Shown: positions 1-9,825 of the stretch, piece by piece
Layout: every line of letters starts with the position of its first letter
How positions within the stretch are numbered: position 1 is the first letter of the stretch
Assembly (NCBI GenBank): GCA_002786065.1
Contig: NHNY01000001.1
Span: 496,001-560,000 of the forward strand
Length of the DNA stretch: 64,000 nucleotides
Direction of reading: 5' to 3'
Source of the DNA: Microcyclospora pomicola
Taxonomy: Eukaryota; Ascomycota; Dothideomycetes; Capnodiales
Notes under the pieces: generated by a model
Databases searched by the model: none
What the model was told of the DNA's origin: nothing
What the model saw: only the letters and a program-made list of their open reading frames with translations
Translations under genes and position numbers: made by a program

Positions 1-571
1 GCGTTCGGTCTCTTCTACGCCGGCTTCGGCTTCATCGTGACGCCGTCCTTTGGCGTGGCAGACGCATACGGCGGCGCCGATAGCGCGCAATACAACAACG
101 CCCTCGGCTTCTTCGTCTTGAGTATGTCAGCCCCATCCACATTCTCACTCCTCCCCTCGGCACTAACGCCGCAGCACAGTGTGGTCCGTCTTCAACATCT
201 TCTTCCTCATCGGCTCCCTACCGCTCAACCTCGTCTACATCGCCATCTTCCTCACGGTCCAGCTGGCCTTCACGCTCGTCTCGGCCGCCTACTTCCTGAC
301 CGCCGACGGGTACCCGGCTCTCGCCGAGCGCGTCAAGATCGCCGCCGGCGCCTTCGCCTTCATCTCCGGCATGTGCGGCTACTACACCCTCGCCAACTTG
401 ATGTGCCAGGAGGCCCTGGGCTGCAGCTTCCCCATGGGCGACACCAGCCGCTTCTTCCGCCGGCACCGCGAGCGCCTCGCCCGCGTTAGCACGAGGGAGA
501 GTGTGAGGGATGATCGGGTCGCGGAGGCGGGTGGGAAGCTGGGCTCGGAGTCGTCGGATTCGACGTCGTAG
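1..571 (+). CDS. GPR1/FUN34/YaaH (AceTr) family acetate transporter, 3' part
   Basis: The gene is cut by the left edge, so the start and the N-terminal NPAPLG-type motif are missing. Reading from base 1, exon 1 runs to 121, a 58 bp intron covers 122-179 (GTATGT...CACAG), and exon 2 runs from 180 to the stop at 569-571. The joined frame reads TPSFG..., then NALGFFVLMW across the splice, several hydrophobic helices, and a PMGDTSRFF segment just after the last helix. This matches the AceTr family (yeast Ato1-3, bacterial SatP), six-helix plasma-membrane carriers that move acetate and other small monocarboxylates or ammonium. The tail is charged and Ser-rich. Family membership is clear; the substrate is inferred from the family only. 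Confidence 0.88.
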
Positions 572-1020
572 ATGTGTTTCGCCCAATAGAAAGTTTTGGG
601 GGGAAGTCTGGGTTATGTAGATCTTGTCGAGGGAATGGTGAGAAAGGCCGCTCGAGAGCAGTGACAATGGGGAATGCACAAATCTAATGCCCTCAGAGAA
701 GATCTAGCTAGGTAAGTATCTATATCTCTATATGCCCTATACGACGATACGAATCAAAAATCATATGATCCTTCGGCAATGGCTCGCGCCACTTGACCGA
801 GTGAGCCGACGTGATGGACCATGCATTGAAGGCAAGATCGATAGCTAGATTGTGTCGTCGATACCATACAAGAAGACGCCGACGTCGATGGTTGTTGACT
901 GTGTTCATTTCGCATATATATAGGTGAAAGTATATATCTAAACATCAAAGCCCTGCTTCCGATACAGGGTCGTATAATTATGACAGCAAGACGAAGTACA
1001 TATCGGCGTCAAGCCACTCC
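572..1020. other. Convergent 3' intergenic region
   Basis: This lies between the 3' ends of the acetate transporter (+) and the RING protein (-). It is AT-rich around 905-945 with TATATA runs, which fits 3' flanks. I see no gene here. Confidence 0.6.
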
Positions 1021-3284
1021 TCAAGCGCCCCGTCGCGCAGTCGTGCTCATGAGCGTGATCTTCTTGTTCTTCTTCCCCTTCTTCGCCCCGCCGCCGCCAC
1101 CGCTAGCAACACCCGCCGGTAACTTACTGCTGGACGGCTCGGCGCTCGCGATACTCAGGGCTTCGATTTGACGGTGGTCGAGCAGGTCGGTCTCCCAACC
1201 CTGGAGCCAGCCGTCGTCTTCACGGAACGTCTCGTCACGAGGGAGGAGGGCGTGGAGATCTGGTGACGCTGGTGTGACTGCGGCGGTGCCCCAGACCGTT
1301 CGGTGTGCTGTAGGCGAGGTGGATGGTGAAGCCAAGGAGGCGAACCCAGGTGTGGAGCGGTGCGACCATGGCGGTGATGACTCTGCCCCGCCGTCGACTG
1401 ACACCGATCCAACCGAGGATGCACCAAGTGGAGGGAGCATCTCCGCAGAAAAAGCATCGTTGGGGATCGAAGGCCGCTTTCTTCTGACTGCGGCCAACTC
1501 TCTCTCCTCCGCCTTCTCGATGCGTACCCGCTCCTTCTCTTCGCGTGCTTCCTTCTCATCGTGACGCTTCCTCCTCCGCTCGAGCATGGGTCGGAATCCC
1601 TGTAGGACTTCCGGAGAGACGGTGTCTGTCCAGTCACATTCCAGAAATCCTACTTCACAGCCATATGGTAGATGAGCGAGGTATTTCACACGTTTCCGCA
1701 ACTCGTCATCAACGATATGGCCAGAGGATACCCGCTCCACGCGCGGGAGGATACTCGAGGGGAATGAGAGATATGAGCCGAAAGCTGTTTTCAAGATCCG
1801 GATGTCCAGCGGGGAGAGGTAATAATGTAATAGTGCTTGGTAAAAGAGGTACTCATTCGGCTGAGGTTTCTCGTATTGCCTCTGTCGCATCTCGTTCAAC
1901 GTTCGCGGAACGTGGTTGACATCTGGTATACTTGCGTTGTCCGCGGATGACTGTTCTGCAACCGTGTCTAGACTTTGGGTGGATACAGGCGTAGACGTGG
2001 GTATGTTGGAATGTTTGTTCAGATAGAACTCGGGCACACCATCATCGCTGTCGTTGAACTGAATCGGTGGTCGTTCGTCCCTGCTCTTCTCGACATATTC
2101 CGGCTTCTTCGGCTGTTCAGGAGGATTACCAATCCCTCTTACTTTCTCTTTGGCTTCCCTCAGCATACGAATGGCTCGGCCAGTCCATTCGGCGTCCTCA
2201 CCAAACATCAGCTCATCTTCTTTTTCTAGTTGCTGGACAGCAGCAATAGCTTCGTCATATTGCCGCAACATATACTCTTCGCTGCCCTTCATGACTCGTG
2301 AATAGTCCATCACTTCTGCAGCAAAGTACCAAGGCACGCTCTCGCCTTTTGCCACCGTATCTGCGCTTTCCCGAGGCATTGCAAGGGTGCTACCAGCCTT
2401 TCTCTTGACCAGTCTCAATACCACGTCTTGACCCTCTCGAGGAGGCTCATTTTCTTGCCCGACATACCACCTCACTGGTCTTGTTTCGGTGATGTAGATA
2501 CTGTCCCAGCAAATCGGGCACTTCTTCCACCTCGCTCGCTTCTCTGTAGACGGGGTATTGGAATCCTCGGAATGCATATACCGAATCAGACATGGTAGGC
2601 AGAATATGTGTCCACATTTCGCCATACGAGGGGCTGTCGGTTCGCCAAGACAAATGGGGCAGGAGGAAGCCTGCGTCTTGGAAGAAGCGATAATCTGAAG
2701 GACGTTATTCCAATCTAGGTGGATATCGGCGTCTTCGGTATGTTTGTGGTAGTCTCCTTGTGGCTCGACGACAAACCGGTAGTTGGCGTGTATATATCTG
2801 CTCAGGTCAGAACGCACGGCACAGCTCACGGAGCGGACAACGAATCTCACCTCGCCTTGTCGACCGCATGATATCCACTACCCATGCCCCACGTCGATCT
2901 GGCACCCCCTCTTCTCGGACCATTATAATTGTGTCGGTGATGTAGACCCTGCTGCGTCGGCCTCGGCGGCAGCGCAAAGTTCATCAGGTGCGTGATGGAC
3001 TGCTGGCCGCGGCGTCCGTGGGGGTTCTGCATGCTGAATAGCTCCGCTTCGGCATCCTCGTCCAACGACTTGAACTTCTTGCCCGACTTATGCTTCGGCT
3101 TGTTGGGTTGCTGACTGCGGGGGCTCGCGGCGGCCGTGCGGGTGCCGCTGGCGCTGCTGGAACGCGTCTGGTTGGAGAAGAACTGCTGCGTCTGTGATAC
3201 TGCCGGGGAAGTTTGGTTGCTCGTGTTGGCGGCCTTGGTGACGCTGACGGCTCCCTTGGACGAGACTAGAGGCTGGCTCGACAT
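1021..3284 (-). CDS. RNF10/Mag2-type RING finger protein
   Basis: Two exons: 3284-2851 and 2797-1021, with a 53 bp intron at 2798-2850 (GTGAGA...GAGCAG), giving 736 residues. I start at the ATG at 3284 because the frame upstream has no other ATG. A low-complexity N-terminus (about 110 residues) leads into a conserved stretch ending ANYRFVV and DADIHLDWNNV. A C3HC4 RING follows, with the first Cys pair at about residues 191 and 194, CGHIFC, and a closing CPIC. The domain order and the sequence before the RING match animal RNF10 and yeast Mag2, ubiquitin ligases linked to ribosome quality control. The C-terminal half is charged (an E/K/R-rich helix near residue 560) and ends with a Gly-rich, Lys-rich tail. 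Ligase activity is inferred from the family. Confidence 0.85.
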
Positions 3285-3876
3285 GGCTGCCGGCGATGTG
3301 CCTCGGAAGCGCGCGTTGTTTGGATCCCGTGGCAAGTCCTGTGAGGGAATGTGTAGAAACCTGTGACCGGCGGCGAACGAGGTGTAATATCAGTGGTACT
3401 GGTTCCTAAGACGACCCGGAAGGGAAGTCAAGAGGCTTGAGCGGAAGAAGGGAGGGGTGGCGGGGGTTTAGAGACAGAGTGAGGTTGTAAGAGCAGAGTG
3501 GACTAGTGGTAGTGCATGTATGACACAATGGTCACGACCCGGGACGGAGCTCAAAAGCGACAGGTACTGCCACATCTCGAAACCTTAATCTCATAACATC
3601 AATCCTAGAACATTAACCATGGGATATCAGGTAAACGTTGTAGTGCCAGATATGCGGCGATGGACAGTACCGATCGTTTCCATCACTTCCTGGCAACGGT
3701 CTCTGGTTATGTCTTAAAAGTCGGGCATCCCAACAGCATGTTCGGGTACTGAATTGATGATTTGCCTCGCGAAACGATTTATTCATCTATACGAGCTCAA
3801 CAACTGCATCATGTGAAGCTTCATATTCCGTCAGTCACATAGAGGCGCTATCTTGATCATTGCAACCGCCGCCAGC
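3285..3876. other. Upstream region of the RING gene
   Basis: This is the likely promoter and leader of the RING gene (-), ending at the 3' end of the Hsp70-like gene. No open frame here looks coding. A 5' untranslated exon cannot be excluded. Confidence 0.5.
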
Positions 3877-4974
3877 TCAAAGATCCCTCGCAGCCGCACG
3901 CTGCTGCTCGTCACGCACCATCGCTTTTGCCTCCCATTCCGCCAACGCCGTCGCTCGAGATCCAGCATACGCCGGATCGACAGCGAGTTCTCGCACACGG
4001 GAGAAATCAACAGACTCGGCGTTGGAAAATTGTTCCGCCAGGACTTGGCGAAGCAGAGTCCTCATGCCGTCGTCGTTGGCTTGCTCGCCCGTGATCAGCA
4101 CTGCGCCGATCTGTTGAGCAGTGCTGTGGATGGGTTTCTGGCTGCGTAAGACGTCGCGAAGCGTGGATTTGAACGCTTCGTCGCAGCTTGCGTTCGTCCT
4201 GCGACATGTTTCGAGGGCATCGTGACCGAGTTCGTTGCTGTGGACTCGACGGCGCTGCGAGAGGATACTACATTCCTCGTCCCAGAGCGCGGCCGTTAGC
4301 GACTGGCGGTTGTACTCGACAGTCAAGATGAGTTGTTCGGGGTCGTCGTGGTAAGTAGGATCGTCGGGGAGGGTGTACGGCTCCGAGCAACGGCCTTGGA
4401 TGCCGAGCGCGGGGACGAGCTGGCGGACGACGTGGTCAAGGCGTTGCCAGCTGTAGACGTGGACGCCATCAAGGGCATCTTGCACATCGCGTTTGGCCCG
4501 GTTGTGGTCGATGGTGGCGAGATCATAGGCCGATACAGCTACTGAGCGGATGCGTGTCTCAAGCGTCGACTCGGCGGCAGCAACAAGTGCCTGCAGGATT
4601 GAAGCGAGAGGATTCGGTGGCCGCACGGTAGTCGTGATAGGCCAATAGCGGTGGCATATGTCTCGTGAGAAGGGGCAATACCTAGGAGACACAAGGACGG
4701 TTCCCAGCACCTCTGTTGAACCACGCATATATGCCTTGTATCTCTCGCCGCCCTCGGTTTTGGCAATGTCGAGGAATTCCCCGTCTTGGAGGCGCGCGCT
4801 CACGGTTCTAAGAACGAAAAGATTAGCTTATATGAGCGTTGAAGCATGGACAATGAGTGGTATTTACGCATATCCGCTCGATAGAGAGATGCCCACCCCA
4901 GGCCCAGCAGCGTAGGCCGCCAGCCCGACGCGAAGCAACGCCCACAAGGCGAGCAGAGTAGACTGGAATCTCAT
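3877..4974 (-). CDS. Secreted Hsp70/actin-like ATPase-fold protein, degenerate
   Basis: Two exons: 4974-4868 and 4807-3877, with a 60 bp intron at 4808-4867 (GTAAAT...CTTAG), giving 345 residues. The start is chosen because exon 1 then encodes a signal peptide (MRFQ then a Leu/Ala core ending near AAYAAG). The mature protein follows the order of an Hsp70 nucleotide-binding domain. GVGISLSSGYATVSA stands where phosphate-1 (DLGTT) would be. VAVSAYD...NRAKRD corresponds to the PAYFND...QR region. LILTVEYNRQSLTAAL corresponds to phosphate-2, and VLITGEQANDDGM to the adenosine loop. A DPAYAGSRATALAEW motif closes the fold. The Gly-rich loops and catalytic Asp are mostly replaced, and there is no substrate-binding domain. 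This may be a pseudo-ATPase or ER/secreted binding protein; the fold assignment is my inference from motif order. Confidence 0.6.
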
Positions 4975-5842
4975 GCTGACCGGGAAAAGGACTGTTGTGC
5001 GATACAGAAGAGGTTGAGATTACATCCCTCTGAATAGGAAGCGGACCCATCGTTTGTACTGTACGCCGCTGCACCCATATATGCACTCCCAGGTTCCGTC
5101 ACCGAGAACTACACTGACTCACAGCAGTAGGTACTTACTTTAACTTAGGCAGGACGGAAACCTTGCCTTGACGCCGAAACAGGTGTGGGCAGGACTCCAA
5201 AAGACGTTGCATCCACAAATAGCCTTTAGGAGGCACTGCGCTTGCTGAAACGACTTGCACAGCTTTAGGACGTGAACGGGGCACAGCCTGTTAACACGTA
5301 GGTAGGTACCTTGTTCGCACGTCTGTAACTAGGTAGGTATAATTACACTTTTTAGACCCGACGAGGATCGAACACTGAGGTAGGTACGTATATGGACACA
5401 GAGCATGGAATAAGTTACACGAAACCTCTCATATCAACAAATCAAAGTCAAGAAAAAAAAAAAGCTATCAACGTGCTCGAGGGGGTATAATCTACGGTAA
5501 GCTCCTTCCGACATTCTCGGGGGCGGTCTGTTTGCTTCGTTCCATCTCATGCAAGACACACCGCATGCGTCTCGCAAAGTATGCATGATAAAAGGAGGAA
5601 AAGAGAGACGTCTCTGCAGGTAGGGAACGGGCAGGAGGTATGCAAGAACAAGCTTGTCAGCGCCGGTCGTGACAATATGCACCTCGTGCGGGGCGGTCCG
5701 ACGTTCAAACATAAGAGACTCTATTGCTGGCTAGGAGGCTTGCAAACTGTTGTCGTTGGACGGTATTTTGTGTTTTGAGTATGTGGTGTTGCACGCAGCC
5801 TTTCGGAACTTCGTATGAAGTGTCAACTCACTTCTGTCGAGT
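4975..5842. other. Intergenic region with AGGTAGGTA repeats
   Basis: This is the promoter side of the Hsp70-like gene and the 3' flank of the septin. It holds several copies of an AGGTAGGTA-like motif (listed separately) and an 11-base A run at 5453-5463. No credible gene is present. Confidence 0.5.
5128..5388. repeat. Dispersed GTAGGTA/AGGTAGGTA motif cluster
   Basis: The tetramer GGTA recurs as short direct repeats at about 5128-5135, 5299-5310 (ending TACC, so partly self-complementary), 5331-5340 and 5377-5388. No gene overlaps them. They could be simple-sequence drift or binding sites; nothing here decides between these. Confidence 0.4.
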
Positions 5843-8190
5843 TCAAGCCTTCTCCAACGTTCCGGCTCTCGAACGAACGCTGCCGATGTCACTGGCGCGA
5901 GCTGAGTTTCTTGGTGGTATCGGAACGGAAACCCCAGAGACACTTCTCGGGACCGCCGCGGCTGGATCGTTGGCCACGGCCAGGGGTGTGGAGTAGTTCC
6001 GGGCAGGCTTGGGACTGGCAATGCGTCCTTCCGTCGGTACCGACGAGATAGGCGTCACGCCTCCTCTGACCCGCTGGCGTGATCCGGGCAGATTTTTCAG
6101 ACGTGAGGTGCGCCAGTTCTCGTACCACTTCGTACGCGCGAGATCGCGGAGATCGGCGCGCCATTCGCGGAAGATACTGTCACGGAGACGCGTGAAGTCG
6201 CAATGTTGTGCGTCATAAGGATCCGCGAAACCCCATGGGAAACGACGGCCAACCTTCTCATTCTCCGGGATTGCTCCTTTCGACTTGGAGGAGAACGGTG
6301 GGAGATCCCACGGATCTGGCGACAGGATTGACATTGGAATGTAGGGCGTGTCTTCGTCTGTTGTACTACTCATCGCCCCAGCCAGAGAGGATTGACGCTG
6401 ATGTGTGTTGCGCTTGGGTTTGGCTGCAGGTGCTTCGCCAGCACTCACGCCATTCTCTACATCTTCGTCACGTTCGCGAATCATGTCTTCATCATCGTCC
6501 TCCTCCTCATCTTCATCCGCATCCTCGTCCAACTCCAGAGCTTCCAACGGATCCAACCTAGCAGCTTTCAGGCTTTGCCAGACGGCACGCTTCAGCAGAC
6601 GCATGTGAGATAGGGTCATCGTGTCTGCTTTGGAGATGACCGGGATGACGGTTGTCTTGCCCCACAACGTCCGTAGCACCTGCAGGTCGAGGTCGTCGTC
6701 CAAACTGCTAGTCAAACCGGCACCTCCATTCTGAAAAGCAGCCGCAGGGTTGAGGCTCATGCCCAATCTGACCGGATCCAGCACCAGGAAAACACAATGA
6801 ATGTGGGTGTCCTTGACTCCAGGACTACGCACGACCTTTTGCTCTTCAAGGAATGTCTCCTCAAACTTGGACTCAACGAATGCTGCCATCTCACGTAGTT
6901 GAAGGTCGACAATGTTCTTCTCCAGCCCAGCCGAGTCCCACAGTGTCACGCCCATCCGCTCTCCTTCCATGTCGGCTTCGAGGTATTGCGAAGTGAAGGA
7001 AGTGCTGCCGGATCGAATGGGAATGTCCGCGTCGGCTTCTGCGGCAGGTCGGTGGGTGGAGGCCGGCAGCGCCAACGAGTGACGGAGGAAGGAGATGAAC
7101 GAGGTCTTGCCGCTGTTCTTAGCACCGATGACCAGGACACTGACAGCTTGGATTAGCACGATTCTCATGACTGACTGTAGGCGTGCTTTCAATCCCAAAC
7201 TTACTTGAACGGCGTGGGGTCTTTTCTGCGACGGATCCTGCGAGGACTGTTCACGTTAACAGGTGCTGCACTCGAGGCATAAGAATAGCGACCGCGATTC
7301 GTGATGCTCTCAGGACGTTCATACTGTGCCGCAGGCACGTATTCGCCCGAGTTGCTGTACGCCCCGGTCGGAGGCGACGATGGCGGTGGTTGGCCGTGGC
7401 TGCTCTTCAGAGCATAAGCGGGTGAGCTCGAGTTGTTGTAGCCAGGAGATGCCATGGCTGAAGCGGTCGTGGGGCGTGAGAAGTTGCCAATGAACGAGTG
7501 TTGCTGAGGCTGGCTCGGTTGGAGGTGTCGCGCCGGGTGAGGAGGTGAGGAAGCGAGAGGGGTCGGGTGGTAGGAGTAGTTGCTGTTGCCGTTGGACATG
7601 GCCGCTGCATCGTCGTCGGAGCCAAACGTGCCAACGATGGGCGGCAGTGACGGGGCAGGGCGTGACTTGGCAGCCGCGTACTCCATGGCCAGACGCTCTT
7701 GTTCCCTTTCTCGCTCCGCGCGCACTCTTGATGCTTTGCGCAACATGTTTCGTTGCGAATCTTTCGAGGATCTGTTGTCGTGAGTGTGTATCGCAGCGTC
7801 TGCACTGGCGCGGTCGCGGTGAGCTTGTGTGATGGCGGGGACGGCGGGGACCAAGCCGTCGTTGGTGCTGTAGCTGTGGTTGGAGGTGTGTTTGGTGCTC
7901 TGGCCGTTGATGCTGCTGTTGCTGCTGAGCAGGTGATTGTCTTTCGCGTTGTGCTGCGCGCTCGAGCTACCGCGTCTCAGGAACCTGCTGAAGCTGCCGC
8001 GTCGCTTGCCGCTATAGATGCTGCTCGTCGGCTCGTCCCTGTCGCCAGGTCGTCGAGGCAGGTCGGTGATGATCGGCGGATGGCTGGCGGTGGTGTTGGA
8101 GTAGGCGATGGTGGGGACGGGGGGAGGAGCGCGATGGGCGACGCTGTAATCCACACCGTCTGGGATCATGTCGGCGCGGTTGATGCTCAT
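5843..8190 (-). CDS. Septin with long disordered N-terminus (AspE-like)
   Basis: Two exons: 8190-7205 and 7139-5843, with a 65 bp intron at 7140-7204 (GTAAGT...TGTCAG), giving 760 residues. Residues 1-315 are Ser/Pro/Asn-rich and disordered, with a basic stretch RRIRRRKD just before the GTPase domain. The domain holds P-loop GAKNSGKTS (about 334-342), DSAG near 398, SKAD near 499, and the septin unique element with RRFPWGFADPYDAQHCDF, then YENWR. An acidic, low-complexity insert of roughly 70-80 residues separates SKAD from the unique element. Septins polymerise into cortical filaments at septa and hyphal tips. The long N-terminus and lack of a clear C-terminal coiled coil suggest the filamentous-fungus AspE group rather than the Cdc3/10/11/12 core; the subgroup is an inference. 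Confidence 0.85.
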
Positions 8191-9825
8191 GATGGCGGAC
8201 GGACGGTGCTAATTGGAGCACGAGTCCGCGGTTAGCTCGCAGGGACGTCTTCAGCACTGGCGGAGGCGGATTGAACGGCTCGTTTCATGTGGAATTGCGG
8301 ACAGAGGGCGAGGTGACTTGTCAAGCGAGTGTACAGCAGTTGGGACAGGGAGGAGTGGGCAGGCGATCGTGGACATTGGCCGTTGATTGTAATGTCATGG
8401 CCACCGGCATATACCTTGGGTTACCTGCGTATCTTTGGATGCGCCAGTACCTTACCTAGCTGTGTAATTTCAGGTAAGGTTGACGCACATGACCGCCGAT
8501 GGAGGCTGACGGGGACCTTGCACATGTCTGTCAGACGTAGTCCATCCGCCGTTCGCGCATCCGGTCTATCACGAATATCCATTCGTTACGCAGGAGCAGC
8601 ATTCAACAAGCTCATGGCTAGTTTCAGATCTATCGACTCAAGAAGCGAGCGTTCTGGCATGTATTTCCGTTCACGCCCGTCACAGTGAAGTGACTATTCG
8701 CTACTGTCCTAGCTTGCGGAGGTCCCAATATAAACGGTTGTCGGGCGAGGGGCCGAGCGCGAACCTTGTCTCGGCTACGACTCGTGCAATCGCCGAAGTG
8801 GATGATGATGTTGATATGTTTACACTCTGAACACAAATGCTTCGGGCCAGTCTGACGGCATCGATCAACGTGCGTGTCCATGCGTACCATGTCACCATGT
8901 GTCGGAGCACACATGAAACGGTAGACTTGATCATAGCCTCGACCACGTTGTTGTGCTTGAGCACTGGACCGTGGTACGGAGGACTCCGTGTCACAGGCAG
9001 TACCTAGTCTTCGACACCATCACACGGCATGCGTGAAGCGCCTCTGGTTGACGTATTCATCATTTGTAAGGAATGTCTTGTGCTTTCCATTGACGGTATA
9101 TCATTATTCACTTTGATCCTGCATCGAATCTGATTGTTACATACGAGCGCTTTCTATTCAGGTACGCTTGTGGAGATGTGGGTAAACTGTATGCTACAGA
9201 GAACACGCCTAGTCTGTATAAAAGAAAGCAATGACCGTGAGTCCAATCCGTCTCGATGTCCAAGCAAAGCATAGGAAAGCAGTCGAGGGACATGGATCTG
9301 CTAAAGAACGGGGAGTTCTACGCATGCTTCTTAACAGTGTCTGACTGCATAGGACTGCGTATTAAGGTGTCCGACTCCTTGGGCGAAAGCTCGATGGACT
9401 CCGTACAAGCCTCAAGCTGTTCACGTAGCCATTTACCTAGGCAAGCATCCAAGTAAATCGGCGTAACGTTCCACATCGTTCCCTATTGGGGACTTCATCA
9501 TTGGAGACGGGCATATCATGTACAATGATGCCGACGCGTCTCCCCGCACTGTGATCTGCAGAAGGATAGCTCTAGTAGCCTCATCAAACAACTTCAGGGC
9601 TAAAGTTGTGCTGGAGACAAGTAGGGTAATCAAACACTGGCACAGGTCTTGATAGATCTATCTCTTACAGTTCCTAGGGTTGAAGGCGCCTAGCTACTTT
9701 ACCTATGTAAAGAGCATCCTCACCTTGTGGTGGGGAGGGGCCCACCTCGGCACGACAGTGCTGCTGTAAGCTACAGCACACCCCAAGCTTGTATCACCTC
9801 TCACCTGTCCAGCGTTGACAGCACG
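8191..9825. other. Divergent intergenic region, septin/GH2
   Basis: 1.6 kb separates the septin (-) and GH2 (+) start codons. A TATAAAAG sequence lies at 9217-9224, about 600 bp before the GH2 start, with no clear gene directly behind it. Short open frames here have no protein-like character. I see no RNA gene. Confidence 0.5.

Noticed and set aside
5355-5385. Sequence with GATCGAAC that resembles a T-arm of a minus-strand tRNA
   Set aside because: The flanking bases do not form a T-stem and no A-box or acceptor stem is found at the right distance.
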